This document shows, one piece after another, positions 28,323-37,984 of a DNA stretch of 64,000 nt. This DNA comes from an uncultured Alteromonadaceae bacterium. GTDB taxonomy: Bacteria; Pseudomonadota; Gammaproteobacteria; Enterobacterales; Alteromonadaceae. The translations under genes and the position numbers were made by a program. Location of the stretch: the NCBI GenBank assembly GCA_947494925.1, contig CANLWS010000008.1:236394-300393 (forward strand), in the 5' to 3' direction. Below the pieces are notes generated by a model. It saw only the letters and a program-made list of their open reading frames with translations. It did no database searches and was not told the DNA's origin. Each line of letters begins with the position of its first letter. The first letter of the stretch is position 1.

Positions 28323-28337
28323 TGTTATACCATAACA
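28323..28337. promoter_or_regulatory. Predicted Zur box upstream of the TonB-FecBCD operon
   Basis: TGTTATACCATAACA, with half-sites identical to the box at 21651-21665 and only the centre differing. It lies in a 382-bp divergent region, 110 nt from the TonB receptor start and 259 nt from the PepSY gene start, so it could affect both. Confidence 0.85.
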
Positions 28338-28595
28338 TTATGTGAGTGTAAAAAATTCAAATTTAAGATTCAAATCAATTCATTTTGTTGAGAGCAGACA
28401 AAACTGTCTGGATATATATTTCAACAAATAGTGGGTTTTGGAGATGGCTAAACAAAGTTGTGATCTGTGCCGCTGCCACTGCCATCAAACATCCTCTGAG
28501 TAGCCTCGAAATTCGCAGTTACATATCGATGCGCCGCTAATACTCAATCCATCGGGATATTTTTGATATGCTAGGGGATTGTGTAATGTTGTTTA

Positions 28596-29153
28596 ATGAG
28601 TGATATGAGAGTTCGCTTTCGCCAGTTAAGTCGTTCACTTCACCTTTGGGGTGCGTTAGTTATTTTTATTCCGATAGTAATAGTTATCGGCAGTGGGCTT
28701 CTTTTGCAGGTCAAAAAAGAGTTTGAATGGATCCAACCGCCGACTCAAAAGGGGCAGCACCCGAGCCCAACTTTAAGCTTTGACGCAATTTTGCAAATAG
28801 CCTCACAGGTCCCGGAAGCTAAGATTGAATCCTGGCAGGATATTGATCGTTTGGACGTGCGCCCAGGTAAAGGAATTATTAAAATCCTCGGGAATAATAA
28901 AGTCGAAATACAAATAGACAGTCAAACCGGAGAGGTTTTACAAACCGCCTATCGACGTTCAGATACGATCGAAGCCATACACGATGGCAGTTGGTTCTTT
29001 GAGAGTGCGAAATTGTGGGTGTTTTTGCCAGTAGCAATTGTACTTTTGTTCCTCTGGATAAGTGGGCTGGTACTTCTATATACCACTTTGACTTCCAAAT
29101 TCAGACGCAAAAAATCTCGGCAGGTTCAAGCAATTCAAAATCAAAATACATAA
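28596..29153 (+). CDS. PepSY-associated membrane protein
   Basis: A 185-residue protein with a first helix (about 20-42, HLWGALVIFIPIVIVIGSGLLL), a periplasmic PepSY-like domain of about 100 residues with the QIDSQTGEVL strand, and a last helix (about 147-169) followed by a basic tail. Such short PepSY-TM proteins often sit next to siderophore or heme receptors and may take part in metal reduction or release. It is divergent from the Zur-controlled receptor operon, and its 3' end overlaps the second receptor gene by 13 nt on the opposite strand. Confidence 0.82.
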   Translation: MSDMRVRFRQLSRSLHLWGALVIFIPIVIVIGSGLLLQVKKEFEWIQPPTQKGQHPSPTLSFDAILQIASQVPEAKIESWQDIDRLDVRPGKGIIKILGNNKVEIQIDSQTGEVLQTAYRRSDTIEAIHDGSWFFESAKLWVFLPVAIVLLFLWISGLVLLYTTLTSKFRRKKSRQVQAIQNQNT

Positions 29154-31042
29154 GCAAGACTGAGTTCGATATCCCTGCCTTGTGCATTAGGTGCGAGATC
29201 GTCTGTACTGACGGGATAAGTCTTATCAGTGATATTGTTTATCATTATGCTTGCGGTCATGGAAGGGGACAGTTCTTGCTCATAGCCAGCTCGAAAATGT
29301 ATCACACTATTGGTTTCCAGTTCACCGCTGCCAGGGTGTCGTTCAGCCTTTCGATAGGTCATATTCAGCCACAGCGCCTGTGAATCCGACTTCCAGCCTA
29401 ACCGAGCGTCGTGTTGATGGGGGCTCACATCGTTCACCGGCTCACCTTCGTTATCTTCACCCCATAACCATTGTCCCTGGACCCTTAGGTTGAAAGAAGG
29501 AGATAATGTCCAACGCATGCTGTAACTGGCGCCCTCGATCACTACGTCCCCTAAACTAACATATTGCTGAAGCGTTGGAGTTAATGCCACCCTTTCTATG
29601 TAATGGTCGATAGATTGACGGAATGCTCCTAGACTGAAGGTCATGTTTTGACCTTGATATTCTAAATCTGCCTGGAGGTTACTTGCTTGTTCTGGTTTCA
29701 ATGCAGGATTACCTTGGGTCGTCCCTCTCGGCGTGGTCCCTGAGAAAAACCGTTCTGTTAGTGTTGGCACCCGAAATCCGTGACTCAAATAGAGTCCCGA
29801 TGACCAACTAGCTGACCAGCGTTTTTTCGTGCCGATAAACCCGCTAAGGTTTGTGTCTTCATGTTTTTGTCGTGTTTCTAAACCGCCTTGTTGAACCATA
29901 TGCTCAAATCTGACACCTCCAGCGACTTCCCAGTTGTACCATTGTTTCGCAGAATCTAAAGTAAACGACCAGGCCTGCTGACGCCCAATAAGATTGACCC
30001 GATCAAAAATGGGCTCGGCGGCTGCAGATACTTCCTGCTCCATTGCCTCTACGCCATTGCGTGCATCCAAGGCTAGCTGCCAGTTTAGCTGCCAATCTTT
30101 GATTGAAAAACCGTCCCCAATACTCGCACCCCAGCCCAATGCCTTATTTTGCAGATCGTTGGTGCGTTGATTCGGTTGAAAAATGAGAGTATCAAGACTT
30201 GAATTGTGAGCATAGATTCTGGCATTCATCCAATCAAAATCCAGTTTTGCCAACCAATGATCATTGTCCGGGTAAATTGTCTGACGTTGGTCAGGAAGAT
30301 CGGAGCTGGCTTTGCCGACATTATCCGCTTTAGATAAAATAAGCAGTGCATCTTTAATCTGGCTTTCCTCTGAGATATGCCTGACCCAGCCAACGGTCTG
30401 TTCAAACCCATTGTATAACTCTAGGTTCGAGCCATCTTCCCCCTGGTTTGCATGTCGAAGATTAGCTCCCCAGTAGAGGCCACTATCGTTCGATTCTCGC
30501 CCTCCCAATATTTGCACACTGCGATATTGTTGTTGAAAGCCATAGGTTGCGTTGACGGCGGTATCTGCTGTGGCTGCGAGTTGTATATCGATTCCACCAC
30601 CGAGAGCCCCCGACCCCAGTTGTGTAGAGGCTGCTCCAGATAGCAGATAGGCATCACCTACCAATCCCGGAGCAATAAACTCAGCCGCATTGCCAGCGCG
30701 ACGTTCAGTATGGATTGGAATGCCTTCCACCAGAGTCTGGATCCGCCAGCGTGAAAGGCCGCGAATACTTATATTTTGCAGCAATCCACCCTGACCGTTG
30801 TAATTCACCTGTGGATCAGCGCTAAGTATTTCAGCTAGGGAGTTTGTTGTACTTGCTCCCAGACCATCTATCAAAGTCACAGGTAAAATGCCTTCGGGAT
30901 TATTGAGATAGGCTGGTTTTTTGCCAACTACAGTGATGCGATCACCTATTTGTTCCGAAGCATCTGCAAAAAAAGCAAGATGACTAATCAAAAATGCAAC
31001 AGAGGTTGGGAAAAACTTATATGAATTGTTTTTATGCGTCAT
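29141..31042 (-). CDS. TonB-dependent outer-membrane receptor (second, PepSY-linked)
   Basis: A 633-residue receptor with a signal peptide, TonB box DRITVVGK near residue 35, a plug domain with SIRGLSRWRIQTLVEGIPI and YLLSGAASTQLGSGALGGGIDIQ, and a barrel ending LSLAYVF. It lacks the extra length of polysaccharide receptors and looks like a small-ligand or metal-chelate receptor. No Zur box was seen directly upstream. Only a perfect hairpin (31060-31087) separates it from the next upstream gene, so it may be read from that transcript or have its own promoter. The ligand is unknown. Confidence 0.9.
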   Translation of the reverse strand: MTHKNNSYKFFPTSVAFLISHLAFFADASEQIGDRITVVGKKPAYLNNPEGILPVTLIDGLGASTTNSLAEILSADPQVNYNGQGGLLQNISIRGLSRWRIQTLVEGIPIHTERRAGNAAEFIAPGLVGDAYLLSGAASTQLGSGALGGGIDIQLAATADTAVNATYGFQQQYRSVQILGGRESNDSGLYWGANLRHANQGEDGSNLELYNGFEQTVGWVRHISEESQIKDALLILSKADNVGKASSDLPDQRQTIYPDNDHWLAKLDFDWMNARIYAHNSSLDTLIFQPNQRTNDLQNKALGWGASIGDGFSIKDWQLNWQLALDARNGVEAMEQEVSAAAEPIFDRVNLIGRQQAWSFTLDSAKQWYNWEVAGGVRFEHMVQQGGLETRQKHEDTNLSGFIGTKKRWSASWSSGLYLSHGFRVPTLTERFFSGTTPRGTTQGNPALKPEQASNLQADLEYQGQNMTFSLGAFRQSIDHYIERVALTPTLQQYVSLGDVVIEGASYSMRWTLSPSFNLRVQGQWLWGEDNEGEPVNDVSPHQHDARLGWKSDSQALWLNMTYRKAERHPGSGELETNSVIHFRAGYEQELSPSMTASIMINNITDKTYPVSTDDLAPNAQGRDIELSLAYVF

Positions 31043-31059
31043 AGATTAAGTATGAAGTA

Positions 31060-31087
31060 GAGTCGCCACATTATATTGTGGCGACTC
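31060..31087 (-). terminator. Perfect hairpin between the propeller gene and the receptor gene
   Basis: GAGTCGCCACA, loop TTATAT, TGTGGCGACTC: an 11-bp stem just past the stop of the 1,097-residue protein gene. There is no T-run on either strand, so it may protect an RNA end or attenuate rather than terminate outright. Confidence 0.5.
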
Positions 31088-31097
31088 CTGCCTGCTA

Positions 31098-34000
31098 TTA
31101 CAGTGAAGGCAGCGTTTGTCCTGGTACCCAAGGTGCGCCGGCGTCACTCAGTTTTTGTTCAAATTCAGGGATATTTTGATCGAGAATGATCTTCAGCCTA
31201 TCCCGCACTCCACGTAATTCTTCTATGGCAATCTCCAGACTTTGACGAATAGCCGGAGTAGGACCATAAGTAGATCTGAATGTGCCAATGCTTGCATGAC
31301 CTAGCCGGTCACCAATACTGGGATTGTTCCAGGCGCCAACCTGATTTTTGGCAGCGTTACCATTGAGCTGGCTATCCAGTTTATTAAGGCTTTCCCGAAG
31401 TTTGCTAAAGTCCGTATCGAGAGTACCTGGTGCCACTGTAGCGCGGTCCATTGCTGTCTCGAGGTAACCGAGCTTCTTGTTTGCGTCTTTCATCGCCTCA
31501 TTCACTGCACTCATCACCCTTTGCACATTGCTTAGCTCTTGCCAGAATGCAGCAACTTCCTGTGGCGATGCCCCTTTTATTGCACCGCTTTTACGTAAGG
31601 GCTCTACTTCAAACGACTGCACGCCCGGTAAATCGGTTAGTACACCATTAACTTCTTTGCTCATCGAAACAGAGTAAGTACCAGGTGCAACCATCATGCC
31701 TTTGGGTTCATCATGTGGCCAGGAAGCGCCCTGGATGCTGACGGCATCATTTGGTGGCCAACGTAAGTCCCAGGTAACTCGTTGAACACCTTTTTTAGCA
31801 GGAGCTGATAGTCTTCGTACGACATTTCCCTGTGGGCCTTTAACGGTGAACCAGATAGTCGATTCTTGTTCGCGTTCTTCAGCTTCTAATGTTGACCAAC
31901 TCGGGAATGGGATGGCCCTCTTATCCTTCTTCAACGCTTTCTCTTTTTCCTGACGCAGGGCTTTTTGCGTTTTTAATTCTTCTTTTAAGTAGTAAGTGAA
32001 AGTCGCACCAAAGTCAGGGTTGGGCGCAGCATATAAACTGGCGCCTTGAGAGCCTTTGTCACTCAAGCCCAATGTGCCTTTTTCAATGTACCACCAGGCT
32101 TTTCGAACCGGGAACAAAATAACATCCTGCTCAAGGGCTTTTTCAGATAAGTTTCGTAAGGCACTGTAGTCATCCAATACGTAAAAACCGCGTCCAAAAC
32201 TGGCGCCGACCAGGTCATTTTCGCGGCGTTGAATGGCTAGATCTCTAAACGAGATGGTGGGGATGCCACCGCTTAACTCAATCCATTTTTTACCGCCGTC
32301 TGGCGTGAAAAACAGGCCAAATTCAGTTCCGGCAAACATCAGATTCTTATCAGCATGGTCCTGGACCAGACGCCAGACCAAGTGGGTATCTGGCAAATTC
32401 CCAGTGATGGATTTCCAGGATTTACCGCGGTTTGTACTTTTCAAAACATAGGGTTTGAAATCGCCAAATTTGTGATTGTCCAAGGTAACGTAGACAGTAT
32501 CAGCGTCGAACAGGTCAGCTTTAATATCGTTTACGAAGGCCGTATCGGGAATCTTGGGCAAGTCATCAATGTCAATTTTGCGCCACTTCTGCCCGCCATT
32601 TTCCGAGACCTGAATGTGACCATCGTCTGTTCCAGCGTATATTAGCCCTTCCTGAAGTGGCGATTCAGCCAGTGAAGTGATGGTGGAAAACTGTGACATG
32701 GCGTAGATATCCCAGGCGCCGTCCCAGCTTTGCTGCCCTCCCATAATAGGTTGGCGGATACGTTCGAGGTTTTTGGTTAGATCGCCAGATATGGCTTGCC
32801 AGGTATCGCCTCTGTCATCGGAACGCCAGACTCGATGTGATGCAAAATACAAGCGGGTAGGGTTATGCGGACTGACCAAAATAGGTGCATCCCAGTTATA
32901 GCGTTCGGGACCTTCGCCCTTGGCTGGTTGCGGTTGGATATACACAATCTCGCCATTGGTCCGGTCGTAACGAGTCAGGTTCCCTTGTTGCCACTCGGCA
33001 TACACGATATCAGGGTTACCAGGTTCTGTTGCTGGCTGGTGGCCATCTCCGAAAAGCACGACTTCCCAATCCGAATTCAAAATCCCGTGCAAGGTATCTG
33101 TGCGTGATGGTCCACCTTGGGTGTTGTTGTCCTGAGTTCCGCCGTAGATATTGTAGAAGGGAGCGTCATCATCTAATGCGACCTTGTAATACTGTGTCAC
33201 AGGTAGATTGCTGACGTAACGCCAATTCGCGCCGTTATCAAAGCTTTCGTAGATACCTCCGTCAGAACCCACCATCATATAGTTTTTATCTGAAGCGATA
33301 AATTCCATCGCGTGATTGTCTGAGTGTTTATGCTCTTCTTTCATAGTAACGAAAGTTTTACCACCGTCTTTTGATTCCTGCATGCGCACACCAGCGAGAT
33401 AGATATGGTCGAAATAGTGCGGGCTGACGTAGAGTTCCTGATAGTAGTGTGGTCCGGTTCCACCAGCTACGGCATCCGCACCTTTCACCCAGGATGCGCC
33501 TCGATCAGATGAACGATAAACAGCACCTTTGCGGCGGTTTAACTCAATGGCAGCGTAAACAACATCAGGCTGCATAGGGGACAGTGCCAGGCCTATTTTT
33601 CCCATTTCGTCTTTTGGTAAGCCATTTTCTAACTTCGTCCAGGTGTCTCCTCCGTCGACGGATTTGTGGATCCCCGAACCCGGGCCCCCACCATAATATG
33701 CCGCGACAGTGCGATGACGTTGCCAGGTCGCTGCATACATTACATCAGGATTTCTGGGATCCGCGACTATGTCGGTAACTCCTGTCCACTCCTCATCACC
33801 TAAGGTACGGGTCCAGCTTTTGCCGCCGTCGGTGGACTTGAATAAACCTCGTTCACCGCCACTTGCCCAGAGGTTACCTTGCGCCGCAACCCAAATGATG
33901 TTGGAATTTTCAGGATGAACAATGATTTCCGAGATGTGGCGACTATCCTTCAACCCCATATTTTTCCAGGTACTTCCTCCGTCCTGGCTGCGATAAATCC

Positions 34001-34391
34001 CATCGCCAAAACTGACGTGGCGGCCACCCACATTTTCGCCTGTACCAACCCAAAGAGTATTTGAATTTTGTGGATCTAATACTACTGCACCAATGGAATA
34101 CACTGACTCGCCATCGAAGATAGGTTTCCAGGTCACACCGGAATTGACCGTTTTCCAGACACCGCCGGAGCCTACGCCCACATACCAGGTACTTTCGTCT
34201 GTTGGGTCGATGGCGATATCAGCAATTCTGCCCGACATGAACGCCGGACCGATATTGCGAAACTCCATCCCATTGAAGGTGCTACTTGATAGTGGTGATT
34301 TGTCTTCGTCGTCTTTAGCGAAGCTGGTTGACATGGAACAACTGATTGTCAACGCCGTCGCCATAAACAGGACTTTAGTGCGCTTGAACAT
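31098..34391 (-). CDS. Large secreted Asp-box (BNR/sortilin-like) beta-propeller protein
   Basis: A 1,097-residue exported protein (signal peptide to about residue 25). At least ten Asp-box repeats of the S-x-D-x-G-x-x-W type occur through the first 750 residues, such as SQDGGSTWKN, STDGGKSWTR, SVDGGDTWTK, SSDRGASWVK and SDDRGDTWQA, forming two propellers like the VPS10/sortilin fold. The C-terminal third holds a beta-sandwich and a helical segment with no catalytic motif that I recognise. Databases often call such proteins glycosyl hydrolases, but no sialidase active-site arginine pattern is evident. It is a paralogue of the next gene upstream. Function is unknown. Confidence 0.85.
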   Translation of the reverse strand: MFKRTKVLFMATALTISCSMSTSFAKDDEDKSPLSSSTFNGMEFRNIGPAFMSGRIADIAIDPTDESTWYVGVGSGGVWKTVNSGVTWKPIFDGESVYSIGAVVLDPQNSNTLWVGTGENVGGRHVSFGDGIYRSQDGGSTWKNMGLKDSRHISEIIVHPENSNIIWVAAQGNLWASGGERGLFKSTDGGKSWTRTLGDEEWTGVTDIVADPRNPDVMYAATWQRHRTVAAYYGGGPGSGIHKSVDGGDTWTKLENGLPKDEMGKIGLALSPMQPDVVYAAIELNRRKGAVYRSSDRGASWVKGADAVAGGTGPHYYQELYVSPHYFDHIYLAGVRMQESKDGGKTFVTMKEEHKHSDNHAMEFIASDKNYMMVGSDGGIYESFDNGANWRYVSNLPVTQYYKVALDDDAPFYNIYGGTQDNNTQGGPSRTDTLHGILNSDWEVVLFGDGHQPATEPGNPDIVYAEWQQGNLTRYDRTNGEIVYIQPQPAKGEGPERYNWDAPILVSPHNPTRLYFASHRVWRSDDRGDTWQAISGDLTKNLERIRQPIMGGQQSWDGAWDIYAMSQFSTITSLAESPLQEGLIYAGTDDGHIQVSENGGQKWRKIDIDDLPKIPDTAFVNDIKADLFDADTVYVTLDNHKFGDFKPYVLKSTNRGKSWKSITGNLPDTHLVWRLVQDHADKNLMFAGTEFGLFFTPDGGKKWIELSGGIPTISFRDLAIQRRENDLVGASFGRGFYVLDDYSALRNLSEKALEQDVILFPVRKAWWYIEKGTLGLSDKGSQGASLYAAPNPDFGATFTYYLKEELKTQKALRQEKEKALKKDKRAIPFPSWSTLEAEEREQESTIWFTVKGPQGNVVRRLSAPAKKGVQRVTWDLRWPPNDAVSIQGASWPHDEPKGMMVAPGTYSVSMSKEVNGVLTDLPGVQSFEVEPLRKSGAIKGASPQEVAAFWQELSNVQRVMSAVNEAMKDANKKLGYLETAMDRATVAPGTLDTDFSKLRESLNKLDSQLNGNAAKNQVGAWNNPSIGDRLGHASIGTFRSTYGPTPAIRQSLEIAIEELRGVRDRLKIILDQNIPEFEQKLSDAGAPWVPGQTLPSL

Positions 34392-34496
34392 AGTATTTCC
34401 CTAACTTTTCTTTGTTATTTGTCTGATTTAAAGCCGATTCAGTCTGAACAATGCAGTGTGTGGATAACCCAAAGACTGAAAAGGGTGAACCTACTA

Positions 34497-34522
34497 TAGG
34501 CCGCCTGCAGATAGGCGGCCTA
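34497..34522 (-). terminator. Perfect hairpin after the second propeller gene
   Basis: TAGGCCGCCT, loop GCAGAT, AGGCGGCCTA: a 10-bp stem 8 nt past the stop. Like the hairpin at 31060-31087 it lacks a T-run, and it sits at the same place relative to a paralogous gene. Confidence 0.5.
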
Positions 34523-34529
34523 AACATAA

Positions 34530-37500
34530 TTACTCGATAGTCGGTATTCGGCCTGGCGTCCAGGGAGCACCTGCCGCTTCGAGCTGTGCTTCCAGAGAAG
34601 TAAGATCCGTTTGCAAATTTTTAAGCTGGTCTGCGACACGAGTGTATTCTGACTCGGCAATTTCAAGTGAGGCTAAATGATTACCAGAGACCTTGTTTTG
34701 GTTACTGCTTATCGCATAGTAAAGACTCGACGTCCGACCTGAAACAGACCAAGGAACTGGCTCCTGACGAGCACGTACAGTTGCGTCACCATCCAGTAAC
34801 ATGCTCAACTGTACCAAACGTGCAGCAAGTTTGCGTACGGCTTGTGCTTGTTCTTCCGTCGAAGTTGGCGTGATGTCTACCGCGGCTTGCAAGTGTTTAA
34901 TCCGGCTGCGTAATTCACCTTGAGCTTTCGATGCCCCGTTGACTGAGCGATATAGATTTGACGCACGTTTTTGGAGCGCCAGTAATCCTTCCCGATCTGT
35001 GGTGATTTCCGGACTGTTATTGAGTAACTTCAGCTTAAAAGTTTGTGGCTCTGAAATCATTGATACTTCGCCAAACTGGCGCTTTTTCAGAGTGACAGTA
35101 TATTCCCCAGGTAACGCAATCGGACCTTTAGGAGGAATCGCCCAAGGCGGTACGTAGCCTGATGGCTTGGTCAGTGACACAGGTGCAGAGGAAGGATAGT
35201 GCATATCCCATGCTACACGATGAAAACCTTTATCTGCTGACGCTTCAACGCGGCGTACAACCTGACCTTGTGCATCTTTTACTTCCAGATAGACCGTGGG
35301 TGTTTCTTCCTGATCTTCCTTACGAAGAGTATCCCAACTCGGATAGGGCGTATCTCCCCCCTCTTTTTCGATTTCCTTTTCCGATTCACGGCGTATTTTC
35401 TGAAGTGTCTGATAGCCCTCTTTTAAATAATATGAAAAGACAGCACCATAAGCGGGATTATCAGCGCTATAAAAAGAATTGCCGTTTGAACCTTTTCGCT
35501 CACCACCATACTGGTAACCTTCAAGATACAACCAGCTGTCTTTAACAGGGAATAGTGTTGCACTTTGCTTTTTCAGACTTTCAGCAGATGTGCGCAAAGG
35601 CGAATAATCGTCCAGGATGTAAATACCGCGCCCAAACGTGCCCACAATCAGGTCGTTTTCTCGACGTTGTATTTCCAAATCGCGAACCGATATGGTGGGA
35701 AAATTACCTTTCATCTGAGACCAGTTTTTGCCACCGTTTTGACTCACAAACAGGCCAAATTCAGTTCCCACAAACAGCAGGTTAGGGTCAACATGATCTT
35801 CCGCTATTGTATGAGCCGAGCCCCATTCAGGTAAGTCGTTGGTAATTAGCTTCCAACTTTTACCTTTATTGGTGGTTTTCAACACGTAAGGCTTATAGTC
35901 ACCACGTTTGTGGTTATCGAATACCGCGTAAGCAACATTTTCATCGTGTAAGGATGCAATGATATCTTCCACCAGAGACATATCTGGCACGCCGCGGAAA
36001 CTGTCTTCCGTGCGCCAGTTTTCTCCACCATCTTCTGTGACACTAATCAAGCCGTCATCCGAGCCAACGTACATCAGCCCTTCTTTTAACGGACTTTCAT
36101 TCAGCGCTATGATGGAGCCATACATAGAGGTCGATGCATTCTTGGCAATGGTATCAACACTACACACACGGTCCATGACCTTCAATTTGTTGCGGTCAAT
36201 CTTACGCGTCAGATCAGGGCTAATCGCACGCCATGTTTCGCCGCGATCATCAGTCTGGAATACTTTTTCAGCTGCGTAAAATAGCCGGGTAGACTTATGT
36301 GGACTGAGCAGCAGTGGGGAGTTCCAATTCCATTTGTAGGCATTTTCACCCATTTTCGGGTGAGGTGTGATGGAAACACGCTCACGGGTGCGTTTGTCAT
36401 AGCGGGCTAAGCCACCATATTGGTATTGTGCATAAATAATATTGGGATCATTTGGGTCAATTTGTGGCTTGTAGCCGTCGCCACCAATGACAATATTCCA
36501 ATCTGCGTTGGTAATGCCGTGCATTACGTCTGTGCGAGATGGTGCACATAAGGAATTGTTATCCTGTGTGCCACCACACACGTTGTAGAAGGGTTCAGCA
36601 TTGTCTGGTTGTGCGCGGTAGAACTGACCTAATGGCAGGTTTTGCGCATGCCGCCATTTGTGTCCGCGGTCCCAGCTTTCGTAGACACCGCCATCGCCGC
36701 CCATTATCAAATGATTGGTGTTATTAGGATCAATCCACAGGGCGTGATCATCCACATGGCGGAACTCGTTGGAAAGTGGCGTGAAGGATTTGCCACCATC
36801 TTCAGACACTTTGGTAAAGGTATCCAGCGAGTAAACGCGGTCTGGGTTGAGAGGATCTACCACCAATTCATTGTAATACTGAGGGCTGCTGGTCATGTGG
36901 CCTGAGCGTTTCTTCCAGGTCTGACCGAAGTCTTTTGAGCGGTATACACCCTTGTCTTTGTCATTGGATTCCACAATGGCGTATAGGGTGTTGGGGGAAG
37001 AAGGTGCCATAGCGATGCCAATACGGCCCATGTTTTCTGCGGGCAATCCCGATGTCACACGTGTCCAGGTTTTGCCGCCATCTGTTGTTTTATGGATCCC
37101 GCTCCCAGGGCCGCCATTGATTAATGTCCATACATGGCGTCTGCGCTGGTAGCTCGTTGCCACTATTATGTCCGGATTGCTAGGGTCCACAACAAACTCA
37201 TTGATACCGGTATAAATATCGATATCCAGAATACGTTCCCAGGTTTTGCCGCCATCGGTTGTTTTATATAAACCTCTGTCGCCTCCGTTACTCCACAATG
37301 GACCCTGTGAAGCAACTAAAACATGGTCATTGTTAGCGGGGTCGATCCAGATTTGAGAAATATGACCTGAGTTTTTTAACCCCATGTGAGTCCAGGTTTT
37401 ACCAGCATCTAAGGATTTGTATACGCCATCGCCGTATGCCACAGAGCGCTGCGAATTGTTTTCTCCTGAACCAAGCCAGAGAACATTGGAGTCTGTCGGT

Positions 37501-37799
37501 GCCATTTCAATGACGCCTATGGCATAAGAACCCTGATTTTCGAACAGGGGGGTCCAGGTCGTCATATTGTTTGTGGTTTTCCACAAATTACCGGACGCAG
37601 TTGCGACATAAAATTCGTTAGGATGCGAAGGGTTAAAGGCAAAATCGGAAATTCTTCCGGAAATCATTGCAGGCCCGATATTGCGTAACTTGATGTTGGC
37701 AAGAGGGTTAGCTTCTGCTTCTTTGGCAACTGCGACCCCGTGTGAAATAGACAGGGCTAATGCTAAGCTGCCCATGGCTAGATATTTCGAAATTGACAT
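34530..37799 (-). CDS. Large secreted Asp-box (BNR/sortilin-like) beta-propeller protein, paralogue
   Basis: A tandem paralogue of the gene downstream. The ATG at 37797-37799 is chosen over one 72 nt upstream because it follows an AGGAAA ribosome site and opens directly into a signal peptide (SISKYLAMGSLALALSISHGVAVA). The 1,089 residues share the order NIGPAMISGRISD, VLWLGSGENN, repeated Asp boxes (TTDGGKTWER, TTDGGKTWTR, SKDFGQTWKK, TDDRGETWRA, TTNKGKSWKL), the REND-L-V-G-FGRG-YILDDYSPLR junction and a C-terminal SLEAQLEAAGAPWTPG. Family members often occur as such pairs. A role in binding or processing an extracellular polymer or peptide is possible but unproven. Confidence 0.85.
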   Translation of the reverse strand: MSISKYLAMGSLALALSISHGVAVAKEAEANPLANIKLRNIGPAMISGRISDFAFNPSHPNEFYVATASGNLWKTTNNMTTWTPLFENQGSYAIGVIEMAPTDSNVLWLGSGENNSQRSVAYGDGVYKSLDAGKTWTHMGLKNSGHISQIWIDPANNDHVLVASQGPLWSNGGDRGLYKTTDGGKTWERILDIDIYTGINEFVVDPSNPDIIVATSYQRRRHVWTLINGGPGSGIHKTTDGGKTWTRVTSGLPAENMGRIGIAMAPSSPNTLYAIVESNDKDKGVYRSKDFGQTWKKRSGHMTSSPQYYNELVVDPLNPDRVYSLDTFTKVSEDGGKSFTPLSNEFRHVDDHALWIDPNNTNHLIMGGDGGVYESWDRGHKWRHAQNLPLGQFYRAQPDNAEPFYNVCGGTQDNNSLCAPSRTDVMHGITNADWNIVIGGDGYKPQIDPNDPNIIYAQYQYGGLARYDKRTRERVSITPHPKMGENAYKWNWNSPLLLSPHKSTRLFYAAEKVFQTDDRGETWRAISPDLTRKIDRNKLKVMDRVCSVDTIAKNASTSMYGSIIALNESPLKEGLMYVGSDDGLISVTEDGGENWRTEDSFRGVPDMSLVEDIIASLHDENVAYAVFDNHKRGDYKPYVLKTTNKGKSWKLITNDLPEWGSAHTIAEDHVDPNLLFVGTEFGLFVSQNGGKNWSQMKGNFPTISVRDLEIQRRENDLIVGTFGRGIYILDDYSPLRTSAESLKKQSATLFPVKDSWLYLEGYQYGGERKGSNGNSFYSADNPAYGAVFSYYLKEGYQTLQKIRRESEKEIEKEGGDTPYPSWDTLRKEDQEETPTVYLEVKDAQGQVVRRVEASADKGFHRVAWDMHYPSSAPVSLTKPSGYVPPWAIPPKGPIALPGEYTVTLKKRQFGEVSMISEPQTFKLKLLNNSPEITTDREGLLALQKRASNLYRSVNGASKAQGELRSRIKHLQAAVDITPTSTEEQAQAVRKLAARLVQLSMLLDGDATVRARQEPVPWSVSGRTSSLYYAISSNQNKVSGNHLASLEIAESEYTRVADQLKNLQTDLTSLEAQLEAAGAPWTPGRIPTIE

Positions 37800-37984
37800 A
37801 ATGTAGTTTCCTATGGGAGAAATGATTTCCCTTTTTATTAACCGATTATTATTTCCACAAATCTGACACACTTTACTTTTTCTACGACGCTAACACTTTA
37901 GTGAATGTTTTACATGTTATCCACAGATAAGCACAAGCATAGCTATGGAAAGCTATGATTCCATTAACCTTTTTGATATCGAAT

